Positions 1 through 6,034 are shown, numbered from the stretch's first letter. The stretch: DNA of 6,053 nucleotides from SVTX01 sp045132775 (GCA_045132775.1 JBGUSX010000016.1:1-6053); one strand, 5' to 3'. Notes: a model not told the origin generated them from the letters alone. Translations and numbers: made by a program.

Positions 1-13
1 CGCACCCCGCCCG

Positions 14-30
14 CCCCCCCCCCCCCCCCC
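14..30. repeat. 17-base C homopolymer at window start
   Basis: An uninterrupted run of 17 C residues, preceded by another C-rich stretch (1-13) and followed by TACG. Read on the minus strand it is GTA followed by a long G run, which resembles the GTAGGGCGGGGG at 6031-6042 on the plus strand. It could be a genuine GC-rich intergenic repeat or a poly-G artefact of two-colour sequencing at a contig end. The sequence alone cannot decide. The length of the run should not be trusted. Confidence 0.6.
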
Positions 31-94
31 TACGTTAGTGTAACTCACCGATAAATCAAAATTTGAAGCAATAAAAAGCATTTTGAGGAATATG

Positions 95-101
95 AAAGGA
101 G
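95..101 (+). promoter_or_regulatory. Ribosome-binding site of the terminase gene
   Basis: AAAGGAG lies six bases before the ATG at 108, an ideal Shine-Dalgarno spacing for a Firmicutes gene. It fixes the terminase start. The leader at 31-94 is AT-rich and has stops in all three plus frames (for example TAA at 52-54), so no upstream gene reads into it. No convincing promoter was seen in it. Confidence 0.8.
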
Positions 102-107
102 AATTTT

Positions 108-1556
108 ATGGTTATATGGAAGCCGCAGGAGAAGCAGGCGGAATTTATGCGCAGGCTTGAGGATGAGGCTCTTTACGGCGGTGCTGCCGGTGGTGGAAAA
201 AGCGACTGCGCCATTGCCGAGGCTCTTCGCCAGGTCAATATTCCGCACTATCGCGGTCTCATTTTGCGAAAGACTTATCCTCAGCTGTCCGAGCTTATTG
301 ATCGCTCTCACGAGATCTATCTCGGTGCATATCCCGATGCTGTATTCAACGAGTCCAAGCACGTTTGGCGGTTTCCCTCCGGCGCGAAGATATATTTCGG
401 CTCGATGGCTCACGCTGACGACCGCTTTAACTATCAGGGAAAGCGTTACGATTTCATTGATTTCGACGAGCTGACGCAATTCACCTTTGACGAATACAGC
501 TATCTCTTTTCGCGCAACCGTCCGAACGGTCCCGGAACGCGCTGTTACATTCGCGCTCAAGCCAATCCCGGCGGCATCGGTCACGGTTGGGTCAAGGAGC
601 GTTTTATTACCCCTGCGCCTCCTATGACTACTATCTGGGAGTCCTTCAAGGTTCGTTTCCCCGATGGGCGCGAGGAGGTTCGCCGCCGTTCCCGAATTTT
701 CGTTCCTTCCACCGTATTCGACAACAAGATTCTGCTCGAGAACGATCCCGAATACCTTACGCGTCTTGCTTCTCTCCCCGAAGCAGAGCGTGCGGCTCTC
801 CTTTACGGAGATTGGGACGGATTTTCGGGTCAGGTCTTTACAGAATGGCGCAACGACCCCGAGCACTACTCCGACCGCATCGGCACGCACGTGATCTCCC
901 CGTTCACTCTGCCGCGGCATTGGAGCATTATAAGGGGCTTTGACTGGGGCTATTCACGTCCGTTTTCGGTTGGTTGGTACGCGGAGGACCCCGAGGGGCG
1001 ACTTTACCGCATTCGCGAGCTTTACGGTTGCACGGGCACTCCGAACGAAGGGGTGAGGTGGGATGCCTCACGTGTTGCCTGGGAGATCAGACGGATCGAG
1101 GCTGAGGACGATAATTTACGCGGCAGATTCATTCAGGGTGTTGCCGACCCCGCGATATATCAAAAAAACGGCGGTGAGAGTATTGGCGGCATCATGGAGA
1201 GGTGCGGTGTTTATTTCGATCGGGCTGACAACTCGCGTATTTCGGGAAAGATGCAGGTTCACGACCGTCTTGCCTTTGACTCGTCCGGACGGCCTTATCT
1301 TTACGTGTTTTCCACTTGCAAGAATTTTATCCGCACGCTGCCTTGTCTCGTTTACGACAGCACGGACGTTGAGGACGTTGACACGGCACTTGAGGATCAC
1401 ATTTACGACGAGCTTCGCTACGTTGTCTCGTCGCGCCCTATAAGGAGGACCCGCCGCTACGATGCATCTTCGCCTCACGTTATCGATCACGATCCGCTCT
1501 CGTACGGTGAGGAGCTTGGACAATACCGTGTAAGGACGAGATTTTTGAACAACTGA
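108..1556 (+). CDS. terL: Phage terminase, large subunit (TerL)
   Basis: The DNA-packaging motor: an ATPase that docks on the portal and pumps phage DNA into the procapsid, joined to a nuclease that cuts the concatemer. The 482-residue protein has a standard length for the family. Seen in the sequence: a Walker A loop at residues 24-32 (GGAAGGGKS, K31 and S32), a Walker B segment at 114-121 ending in D120-E121, and a coupling-like QANPGG at 151-156. The C-terminal RNase H-like nuclease has FDWGYS with D279, E304 in RELYG, D347 in ADPA, and D434 in a DH..YDELRY motif. All expected acidic residues are present, so the enzyme looks intact. The start follows an ideal ribosome-binding site. It is the first visible gene of a co-directional head operon. 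The small subunit that normally sits upstream is not in the window. Family assignment is secure; the packaging mode (cos or headful) cannot be read from it. Confidence 0.96.
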   Translation: MVIWKPQEKQAEFMRRLEDEALYGGAAGGGKSDCAIAEALRQVNIPHYRGLILRKTYPQLSELIDRSHEIYLGAYPDAVFNESKHVWRFPSGAKIYFGSMAHADDRFNYQGKRYDFIDFDELTQFTFDEYSYLFSRNRPNGPGTRCYIRAQANPGGIGHGWVKERFITPAPPMTTIWESFKVRFPDGREEVRRRSRIFVPSTVFDNKILLENDPEYLTRLASLPEAERAALLYGDWDGFSGQVFTEWRNDPEHYSDRIGTHVISPFTLPRHWSIIRGFDWGYSRPFSVGWYAEDPEGRLYRIRELYGCTGTPNEGVRWDASRVAWEIRRIEAEDDNLRGRFIQGVADPAIYQKNGGESIGGIMERCGVYFDRADNSRISGKMQVHDRLAFDSSGRPYLYVFSTCKNFIRTLPCLVYDSTDVEDVDTALEDHIYDELRYVVSSRPIRRTRRYDASSPHVIDHDPLSYGEELGQYRVRTRFLNN

Positions 1557-1577
1557 TGCGCTTTTTGGCGCGATTAT

Positions 1578-1584
1578 GAAAGGA
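1578..1584 (+). promoter_or_regulatory. Ribosome-binding site that decides the portal start
   Basis: GAAAGGA is followed by a six-base T run and then ATG at 1591. An in-frame ATG at 1576 would overlap this site and has no Shine-Dalgarno sequence of its own upstream; the region before it is a weak GCGC-loop-GCGC hairpin (1558-1571). The 1591 start is therefore preferred, which removes five residues from the longest reading. Confidence 0.8.
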
Positions 1585-1590
1585 TTTTTT

Positions 1591-3141
1591 ATGAAAAAGG
1601 AAAAAAAGGTTTTCTCTGCCGATCTTACTTCGGCAAAGGCTACTCTCTCGGCCTTCAAGCGCGGTAAGCGTGAGATAGAAGAGAGATACTTGCGCGAGAG
1701 GCGGATCTGGGGTGACGTTTATTCTTCCGAGGGCTCGTCCTCCTGGATATTCAACAGTATAGTCAACAAGCACGCTGACATCATTGACGCGATGCCTGCC
1801 TGCAACTGCTTGCCTCGCGAGAAGCGCGACGAGTCTGTTGCCGACACTCTTACAAAAATAATTCCCGTGATATGCGAGCGGGCGGGGTTCGAGCAGGTAT
1901 ATTCCGAAAATGCTTGGGACAAGCTCAAGCACGGAACAGCTATCTACGGCGTTTTCTGGAACCCCTCTCTTGAGGAGGGACTCGGCGACATAGACATACG
2001 CTCCATAAAGCTCTCGGACATTTTCTGGGAGCCCGGGATATGTGACATTCAGGACAGCTCTGCGCTCTTTATCATATCATCTGCGGAGCCCTGCGAGCTT
2101 GAGGCGCGTTATCCTGCCTTCAAGTATGACGACAACAAGGAGGCGGACAGTGCGGTGGCATCAATACTCGGATTTTCATCTGCTGACGGAAGGTGTACGG
2201 TGGTCGATCACTACTACAAGCGTTATCTTCCCGGTGGGCGCGTTATTCTTCATCTTTGCAAATTCTGCGGCGACACGGTACTGTACTCCTCCGAGCTCGA
2301 TCCTTCTTGCTCTGACGGCTGGTACTCGCACGGGCTTTATCCCGTCGTTTTCGACAGGCTTTATCCTTGTGACGAGGGAATTTGCGGATTTGGCATAATT
2401 TCCATTGCCTCCAAGGCGCAGGATTACGTCAACAGAATTGACGAGAACATTCTCAAGTACTCCGATTGGGCATCGCGCGTGCGTTTTTGGGCAAAGAGAT
2501 CTCTTGGTGTCAACGAAAAGGAATTTCTTGATCTCTCCCGTTCTATCGTTGAGGTCGAGGGGGATATTGACGAGGAAAAGCTCCGCCAGATAGAGATGGC
2601 GCCGCTTGATCAGTCTGTCGTTGATTCAAAGAGGTTGAAGATCGACGAGCTCAAGGAGATAACCGGTGCCAGAGACGTGTCTCAGGGCGGAATTACGGGC
2701 GGCGTTACCGCGGCGAGTGCGATCAGCATTTTACGTGAGGCGGGTGCGAAGACTTCGAGAGACGGTATTGAGGAGTCTTACAGGGCTTATATCAAGATCA
2801 TTTCGCTTATCATCGAGCTTGTTGCGCAGTTCTACGAGAGCTCGCGTTATTTTCGCATTGTCGGTGAGCCCGGCGAGAGTGAATACGTCGGCTTTTCGGG
2901 AAGGATCCTTCGCGAAAGCGACGGGTACAGACCGCACGTTGATATTGAGATCAGCGCGTCGAAAAAATCTCCTACTGAGGAAAAGGAGAGAAATGAGTTT
3001 GCCTTCAAGCTTTACGATTCGGGCGCGTTCAGCCACGAGAGGATCGACGAGACTCTGGCGATGCTTGAGCTTATGGAGTTTGACGGCATCGGTAAGCTCA
3101 AGGCTACCTTGAACAAGATGCGTGCGGGGCAGAAGATATGA
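1591..3141 (+). CDS. Phage portal protein
   Basis: Forms the dodecameric ring at one capsid vertex through which DNA enters and leaves; it nucleates head assembly and is the docking site for TerL. The 516-residue length is normal for a portal. Recognised by resemblance to portals of clostridial prophages that carry N4-gp56-type capsids: an N-terminal helical part with SWIFNSIVNKHADIIDAMP (about 51-69), a LPRE segment at 74-77, the KLKHGTAIYGVFW core (111-123), GDIDIRSIKLSDIFWEPGI (132-150), and the IDELKEITGARDVSQGG and GVTAASAI stretches (351-378) typical of the stem and channel region. The C-terminal helices (about 460-512) are charged. No transmembrane segment or signal peptide is visible. 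It follows terL by 34 bases and its stop overlaps the start of the protease gene in ATGA, which suggests translational coupling. The assignment rests on remembered family motifs rather than a search. Confidence 0.92.
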   Translation: MKKEKKVFSADLTSAKATLSAFKRGKREIEERYLRERRIWGDVYSSEGSSSWIFNSIVNKHADIIDAMPACNCLPREKRDESVADTLTKIIPVICERAGFEQVYSENAWDKLKHGTAIYGVFWNPSLEEGLGDIDIRSIKLSDIFWEPGICDIQDSSALFIISSAEPCELEARYPAFKYDDNKEADSAVASILGFSSADGRCTVVDHYYKRYLPGGRVILHLCKFCGDTVLYSSELDPSCSDGWYSHGLYPVVFDRLYPCDEGICGFGIISIASKAQDYVNRIDENILKYSDWASRVRFWAKRSLGVNEKEFLDLSRSIVEVEGDIDEEKLRQIEMAPLDQSVVDSKRLKIDELKEITGARDVSQGGITGGVTAASAISILREAGAKTSRDGIEESYRAYIKIISLIIELVAQFYESSRYFRIVGEPGESEYVGFSGRILRESDGYRPHVDIEISASKKSPTEEKERNEFAFKLYDSGAFSHERIDETLAMLELMEFDGIGKLKATLNKMRAGQKI

Positions 3142-3476
3142 TCGAGGCGCAATTTTCAAGGTGCGACGGGAAGCTTTCGCTTGACGTCAGGGGACATGCG
3201 GGGTATTCGAGCTCGGGTGACGATATCGTTTGTGCGGCGGTCTCCGGTATTGTTTACGCTCTCGCGGGGTATCTCGTTAACGAATGCAATGGAGCGGAGA
3301 TCTCGGCTTTGCGACCGGGGGCTGCTTCACTTGCATGCGGCGGCGACGGCGAGGCGGCTATGCGTATGGCTTACGTCGGTTTGCTTCAACTCTCTCTCAC
3401 TTATCCGTCCTTCGTGAGCGTTCGGTGTGACGCGTGGCGGGTTAATATCGGAGAGGCGAGAGAGGTCGTTGCGTGA
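3138..3476 (+). CDS. prp: Prp-family cysteine protease, probable head-maturation protease
   Basis: A 112-residue protein with the hallmark of the Prp family (ribosomal-processing cysteine protease): GHAGY at 19-23 followed by GDDIVCAAVS at 27-36, giving catalytic candidates H20 and C32. The length is typical. In Firmicutes, cellular Prp removes the N-terminal extension of ribosomal protein bL27 at an LQFF-A type site, and in staphylococcal phage 80alpha the same enzyme processes capsid and scaffold proteins. Here the gene lies between portal and scaffold, the slot where many phages keep their prohead protease, so a role in head maturation is the likely inference. The capsid protein encoded two genes downstream carries a matching LQLF-G near its N terminus. 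The start overlaps the portal stop by ATGA; no independent ribosome-binding site is needed. Cleavage of host bL27 by this copy is possible but unproven. Confidence 0.92.
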   Translation: MIEAQFSRCDGKLSLDVRGHAGYSSSGDDIVCAAVSGIVYALAGYLVNECNGAEISALRPGAASLACGGDGEAAMRMAYVGLLQLSLTYPSFVSVRCDAWRVNIGEAREVVA

Positions 3477-3508
3477 GTGCAGGTACGAAAATAACGTTCG
3501 ATTGGACG

Positions 3509-3516
3509 TAAGGAGG
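3509..3516 (+). promoter_or_regulatory. Ribosome-binding site supporting a TTG start
   Basis: TAAGGAGG, a near-perfect complement to the 16S anti-Shine-Dalgarno sequence, ends eight bases before TTG at 3525. No ATG or GTG is suitably placed, so it makes the TTG the start codon of the scaffold-like gene. A strong site paired with a weak start codon may set the scaffold dosage. Confidence 0.8.
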
Positions 3517-3524
3517 ATTACATT

Positions 3525-4076
3525 TTGACTGAATTTGAAAATGAAAACGGCACGCCCTCCGATATGGGCTTGGATGATGAAAACGGCACGCCCTCCGATA
3601 TGGGTGAGGAGAATTTTGAGGTTGTTTCGAATGGCTCGGATGCGGAGGCGTCTGAGCTTGGATCGGGGCAGAGTGACCGTGCCGCCGACGGCGAAATCGG
3701 TGTGCAAAACGGCAGGGAGGAGTACGAGAGGCTTATTAAGACTGCGTTTAAGGATTTTTACGCTGAGGATACTCAAAGGCTGATAAACAAGAGGTTCAAA
3801 AAATACAAGGCGCTGGAGGAAAAGGTCAAGCTGCTTGAGGAGGAGGCGCAGAGATACGCTGACATTGAGCGGTTGATCTATGAAGAGCGCGAGCGTGCGG
3901 TGTGTGAGACCGAGGAGAGAATGAACCGTCAGTTTGTGGCGATGAGATCGCGTGCTGCGGAAAATGCGGTAGTCAAAAGGAGTCAGAGACGGGCTCCCGA
4001 CGTTTCAACGCTCACAAAGAGTGAGCGTGCTCATCTGGCGTCAAGGGCGCTTATGGGCGAAAAAATAAAGTTTTGA
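3525..4076 (+). CDS. Probable capsid scaffolding protein, TTG start
   Basis: A 183-residue, highly charged protein between the protease and major capsid genes, the usual place of a scaffold. The first 70 residues are acidic, glycine/serine-rich and look disordered; they include two copies of ENGTPSDMG (7-15 and 19-27). Residues about 66-148 form a long heptad-like helical region with QRLINKRFKKYKALEEKVKL (84-103), a pattern I associate with scaffolds of clostridial phages. The end is basic: KRSQRR at 151-156 and a terminal LMGEKIKF. An acidic N-terminal arm, a coiled-coil body and a short basic C-terminal helix are the layout of known scaffolds, in which the basic tail binds the capsid protein. 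The single cysteine is C127. No LQFF-like Prp site is obvious in it. The role is inferred from position and composition; an alternative is a head-associated minor protein. Confidence 0.75.
   Translation: MTEFENENGTPSDMGLDDENGTPSDMGEENFEVVSNGSDAEASELGSGQSDRAADGEIGVQNGREEYERLIKTAFKDFYAEDTQRLINKRFKKYKALEEKVKLLEEEAQRYADIERLIYEERERAVCETEERMNRQFVAMRSRAAENAVVKRSQRRAPDVSTLTKSERAHLASRALMGEKIKF
3541..3604 (+). repeat. Exact 28-base direct duplication inside the scaffold gene
   Basis: ATGAAAACGGCACGCC... is present at 3541-3568 and, base for base, at 3577-3604. The 36-base period keeps the frame and yields ENGTPSDMG twice, separated by LDD. Identity at synonymous positions points to a recent duplication. 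It sits in the probably disordered acidic N terminus, where length change should be tolerated. Confidence 0.9.
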
Positions 4077-4090
4077 TTGCTTTTAGCAAT
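4076..4090 (+). other. Small hairpin after the scaffold gene
   Basis: ATTGCT-TTT-AGCAAT is a perfect six-base-pair stem beginning on the last base of the scaffold stop codon. The following AAAATATTTG is AT-rich but is not a T tract, so a strong intrinsic terminator is unlikely. It may be a weak attenuator or an RNA processing/stability element between scaffold and capsid. Confidence 0.4.
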
Positions 4091-4126
4091 AAAATATTTG
4101 TGTTTATTCATTAAATCTATAAAAAT

Positions 4127-4139
4127 GGGGTATCACCCC
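4127..4139 (+). promoter_or_regulatory. Leader hairpin just upstream of the capsid ribosome-binding site
   Basis: GGGGT-ATC-ACCCC is a five-base-pair GC-rich stem with a three-base loop inside an otherwise AT-rich 82-base spacer. It ends four bases before GAAAGGA (4144-4150), which lies eight bases before the capsid ATG at 4159. A compact 5' stem next to a free Shine-Dalgarno sequence can protect an mRNA 5' end, so it may help the capsid message accumulate. A TATAAA at 4118-4123 could be part of a promoter, but no -35 box is found at proper spacing. Function is inferred. Confidence 0.45.
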
Positions 4140-4158
4140 GAAAGAAAGGAAAAATAAT

Positions 4159-5439
4159 ATGATAATTTTTAATTTTGATCTTCAGCTTTTCGGTGACGGT
4201 GAAAAGGTGCTCGGAACCGAGGGCGAAATTAACGTAAAGACCGCAGAGGTCAACGAATACAAGGACGGGGAGGGTCTTTCTCCTCAGATGAGAACCTATT
4301 ACTCCGACTACCTTATCGACAATGCGGAGGGGGCTCTCGTTCACGATCGTTTTGCGCAGAAGCACACTATCCCGAAGGGGAACGGCAAGACGGTTCAGTT
4401 CCGCAAGTACGATCCGCTTCCCAAGATGACAGATCCTATTGCGGAGGGTGTTACACCCACGGGGCAGACTATCAATATGGGTATCGTCAACGCGACGGTC
4501 GCTCAGTACGGCGGCTACGTTGAGCTTACCGACCTTCTTCTTATGACCGCTATCGACAACAATCTTTGCATGGCTACAAAGCTTCTCGGCAGTCAGGCGG
4601 GAAGAACTCTTGACACTATCTCCCGTGAGGTGCTTGTCGGCGGTACCAACGTTCAGTACGGAGAGGGCAAGGTCTCCTCACGTGAGCAGATCGTTGGCGG
4701 CAAGGAGGAAGGAAACTGCTACCTCACTGTTGAGGCGGTGCGCAAGGCTGTTCGTTTCCTCAAAAATCAGAACGCGGAGAAGGTTGACGGCGCATACGTT
4801 GCGATCATTCACCCCGACTGCGCTTACGATCTTATGAGTGATCCCAACTGGAGATATCCTCATCAGTATTCCGATCCTTCCGCCATTTTCGAGGGCGAGA
4901 TCGGAAAGATCGAGGGTGTGCGTTTCATTGAGAGCACAGAAGCAAAGATCTTTCATGCGGAAGATCTTGCCACAGGTGCGAGAACTCTTACCGTCAGCGA
5001 GGCGGTAAGCTCGAATGCGAGCATCAAGTTTACGTCCGAGGGCTCGGTTGCGGAGCACTCCCTCAAAGGCAGAACCGTACTTATTAACGGTAAAAAGTAC
5101 TACATTGGAAGCAACACCGCATCCTCACTGTCCATCTACGAGGACAGCACGCACAACATAGCGGCTGAGATCACCTGTTCGAAGGGCACGGTGATCTATC
5201 CCGGTGAGGCGGGTGCTGAGGGTGTTGACGTTTATGCTACCCTCATTTTCGGTGAGAATGCTTACGGTACGACCTCTCTTGCCGACGGAGGTCTTGAGCA
5301 CATTGTCAAGCAGCTTGGCAGTGCAGGCTCTTCCGACCCTCTCAACCAGCGTGCGACTGTCGGTTGGAAGGCGACTAAGGTCACGGTCAGACTTGTTGAG
5401 GCATTTATGATCCGTCTTGAAACTGCGGCATCGGCATAA
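4159..5439 (+). CDS. Major capsid protein, N4-gp56 family
   Basis: The 426-residue building block of the icosahedral head, of HK97-like fold by family. The N4-gp56 signature is recognised in SDYLIDNAEGALVHDRFAQK (49-68), the KTVQFRKYDPLPKMTDPIAEGVTPTG stretch (77-102), VAQYGGYVELTDLL (114-127), YVAIIHPDCAYDLMSDPNWR (213-232), GEIGKIEGVRFIESTEAKIF (246-265) and VDVYATLIFGENAYGTT (356-372). The N terminus, FNFDLQLFGDGE (4-15), resembles the bL27 cleavage site of Prp and suggests removal of about 11 residues between F11 and G12. Residues about 268-353 interrupt two conserved strands and look like an inserted beta-rich domain, possibly surface exposed. The start has a GAAAGGA site eight bases upstream. 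The gene follows the scaffold after an AT-rich spacer with hairpins, and is followed by a repeat array rather than directly by the next gene. Confidence 0.94.
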   Translation: MIIFNFDLQLFGDGEKVLGTEGEINVKTAEVNEYKDGEGLSPQMRTYYSDYLIDNAEGALVHDRFAQKHTIPKGNGKTVQFRKYDPLPKMTDPIAEGVTPTGQTINMGIVNATVAQYGGYVELTDLLLMTAIDNNLCMATKLLGSQAGRTLDTISREVLVGGTNVQYGEGKVSSREQIVGGKEEGNCYLTVEAVRKAVRFLKNQNAEKVDGAYVAIIHPDCAYDLMSDPNWRYPHQYSDPSAIFEGEIGKIEGVRFIESTEAKIFHAEDLATGARTLTVSEAVSSNASIKFTSEGSVAEHSLKGRTVLINGKKYYIGSNTASSLSIYEDSTHNIAAEITCSKGTVIYPGEAGAEGVDVYATLIFGENAYGTTSLADGGLEHIVKQLGSAGSSDPLNQRATVGWKATKVTVRLVEAFMIRLETAASA

Positions 5440-5442
5440 GAT

Positions 5443-5563
5443 TTGCCTGCGGCGAGTGATATGTCGGCAAGGCGTGCGTGATATTCCGACTTCGTCGGAG
5501 TGATATTGCGCAGAGCGCAGTGATATTCGCGCGAGGCGCGAGTGATATGCCGACGGGGTCGGC
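5443..5563 (+). repeat. Array of GTGATAT heptamers alternating with variable hairpins
   Basis: Five exact GTGATAT copies start at 5456, 5478, 5500, 5520 and 5542 (spacing 22, 22, 20, 22). The segments between and beside them are short palindromes with three-base loops and unrelated arms: TTGCC-TGC-GGCGA (5443-5455), TCCGAC-TTC-GTCGGA (5485-5499), TGCGC-AGA-GCGCA (5507-5519), TCGCGC-GAG-GCGCGA (5527-5541) and GCCGAC-GGG-GTCGGC (5549-5563). The insert at 5463-5477 pairs poorly by itself, but its GTCGGC is the exact complement of GCCGAC in the last insert. Arms change while pairing is kept, so the fold rather than the sequence is conserved. The array occupies most of the gap between the capsid gene and the next gene. 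I recall similar GTGATAT-hairpin arrays in intergenic regions of clostridial genomes; their function is not known to me. Confidence 0.9.
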
Positions 5564-5597
5564 GTGGGTGGGAACGGTGGGAAAATATATATTATAA

Positions 5598-5604
5598 AAA
5601 GGAG
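5598..5604 (+). promoter_or_regulatory. Ribosome-binding site deciding the start of the last gene
   Basis: AAAGGAG lies six bases before ATG at 5611. The longer in-frame reading would begin at a GTG at 5542 inside the repeat array, without a Shine-Dalgarno sequence, and is rejected. Confidence 0.85.
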
Positions 5605-5610
5605 ATTTTT

Positions 5611-5982
5611 ATGGCACATTACAGTGAGGATATTGCGGCTCTCAAAGCCGAGTACGAGCAGAAGCTTGCAGAAAAAGAGGCGGAGAATGCGCGTTTGCGC
5701 GGAGACAAGAAAAGGGCGCAGGAAAAGGCTCTCGAACAGGCGAGGGAATATGAGAAATATCTCAACGAGTATATTTCGGTGAAGCTTTTTAAAGATAATG
5801 ACCGATACAAAGATGACGTTTACGTTGCGGTGAACGGTCAGAACTGCATAATCAAGAGAGGCGAGTGGGTCCGCGTGAAGAGAAAATTTGCGCTTGTGCT
5901 TGACGCGTCCGAAATCCAGGATATGAGGACGGCGGAGTTTATCGAGAGAGAGCAGAAGCGGTTTGCGGACGCGGAGAGATAA
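5611..5982 (+). CDS. Small coiled-coil phage protein downstream of capsid, function unknown
   Basis: A 123-residue soluble, charged protein. Residues 1-55 are rich in K, E, A and R and predict a continuous helix or coiled coil (LKAEYEQKLAEKEAENARL). Residues 65-100 change character to a probable beta unit, RYKDDVYVAVNGQNCIIKRG (65-84) followed by VRV, a basic patch KRK (90-92) and LVLDASE. A VxVNG....I.RG..V.V pattern followed by a short helix is one I associate with small proteins encoded next to capsid genes in Firmicutes phages, without an established function. The C terminus (101-123) is again helical. Position suggests a head accessory, decoration or head-completion role, but this is inference. 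It is separated from the capsid gene by the hairpin array, so it may be expressed at a different level from the capsid. No gene follows within the remaining 71 bases. Confidence 0.75.
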   Translation: MAHYSEDIAALKAEYEQKLAEKEAENARLRGDKKRAQEKALEQAREYEKYLNEYISVKLFKDNDRYKDDVYVAVNGQNCIIKRGEWVRVKRKFALVLDASEIQDMRTAEFIEREQKRFADAER

Positions 5983-6000
5983 GGGGGCACGGAGAAACGG

Positions 6001-6034
6001 TAAATTGCAATTTAGCGAACGGTCTACAATGTAG
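6001..6034. repeat. Palindromic spacer after the last gene
   Basis: TAAATTGCAATTTA (6001-6014) is a perfect 14-base palindrome. It lies between two AACGGT direct repeats (5996-6001 and 6018-6023) and is followed by CTAC-AAT-GTAG (6024-6034). Stacked palindromes next to a GC-rich hairpin suggest the edge of an interspersed intergenic element rather than coding sequence. A protein-binding site is an alternative for the 14-base palindrome. Confidence 0.55.

Noticed and set aside
1..54. Open frame through the C run ending at TAA 52-54, as the 3' end of a terminase small subunit
   Set aside because: It would encode mostly proline from a homopolymer of doubtful quality, with no family feature.
45..920. 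Long minus-strand open frame (291 codons) opposite the terminase gene
   Set aside because: It lies wholly antisense to a gene with intact catalytic motifs, has no recognisable domain and no ribosome-binding site was evident; it is a by-product of the codon use of terL.
1163..1169. A AAA AAC slippery heptamer in frame within terL, a possible -1 frameshift site
   Set aside because: The -1 frame meets TGA at 1175-1177, so it would only truncate the nuclease domain before D434. No strong downstream structure was seen and chance occurrence is likely.
1558..1571. GCGC-loop-GCGC hairpin between terL and portal as a terminator
   Set aside because: The stem is only four base pairs and no T tract follows before the portal ribosome-binding site; termination here would also silence the head operon.
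3138..3476. Host housekeeping prp, encoded between the bL21 and bL27 genes
   Set aside because: The neighbours are portal and scaffold genes, with an ATGA overlap to the portal, so this is the phage copy.
5443..5563. CRISPR array
   Set aside because: The constant unit is only seven bases and the variable units are self-complementary palindromes of 13-15 bases, not unique spacers; no cas gene is present.
5542..5610. GTG start extending the last gene upstream by 23 codons
   Set aside because: The GTG is part of the final repeat heptamer and has no Shine-Dalgarno sequence; ATG 5611 has AAAGGAG at six bases.
5125..5619. Minus-strand open frame across the hairpin array
   Set aside because: Its ISLRSAQYHSD-like residues are translations of the GTGATAT repeats. 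Such repeat-derived frames are spurious, and it overlaps the capsid gene.
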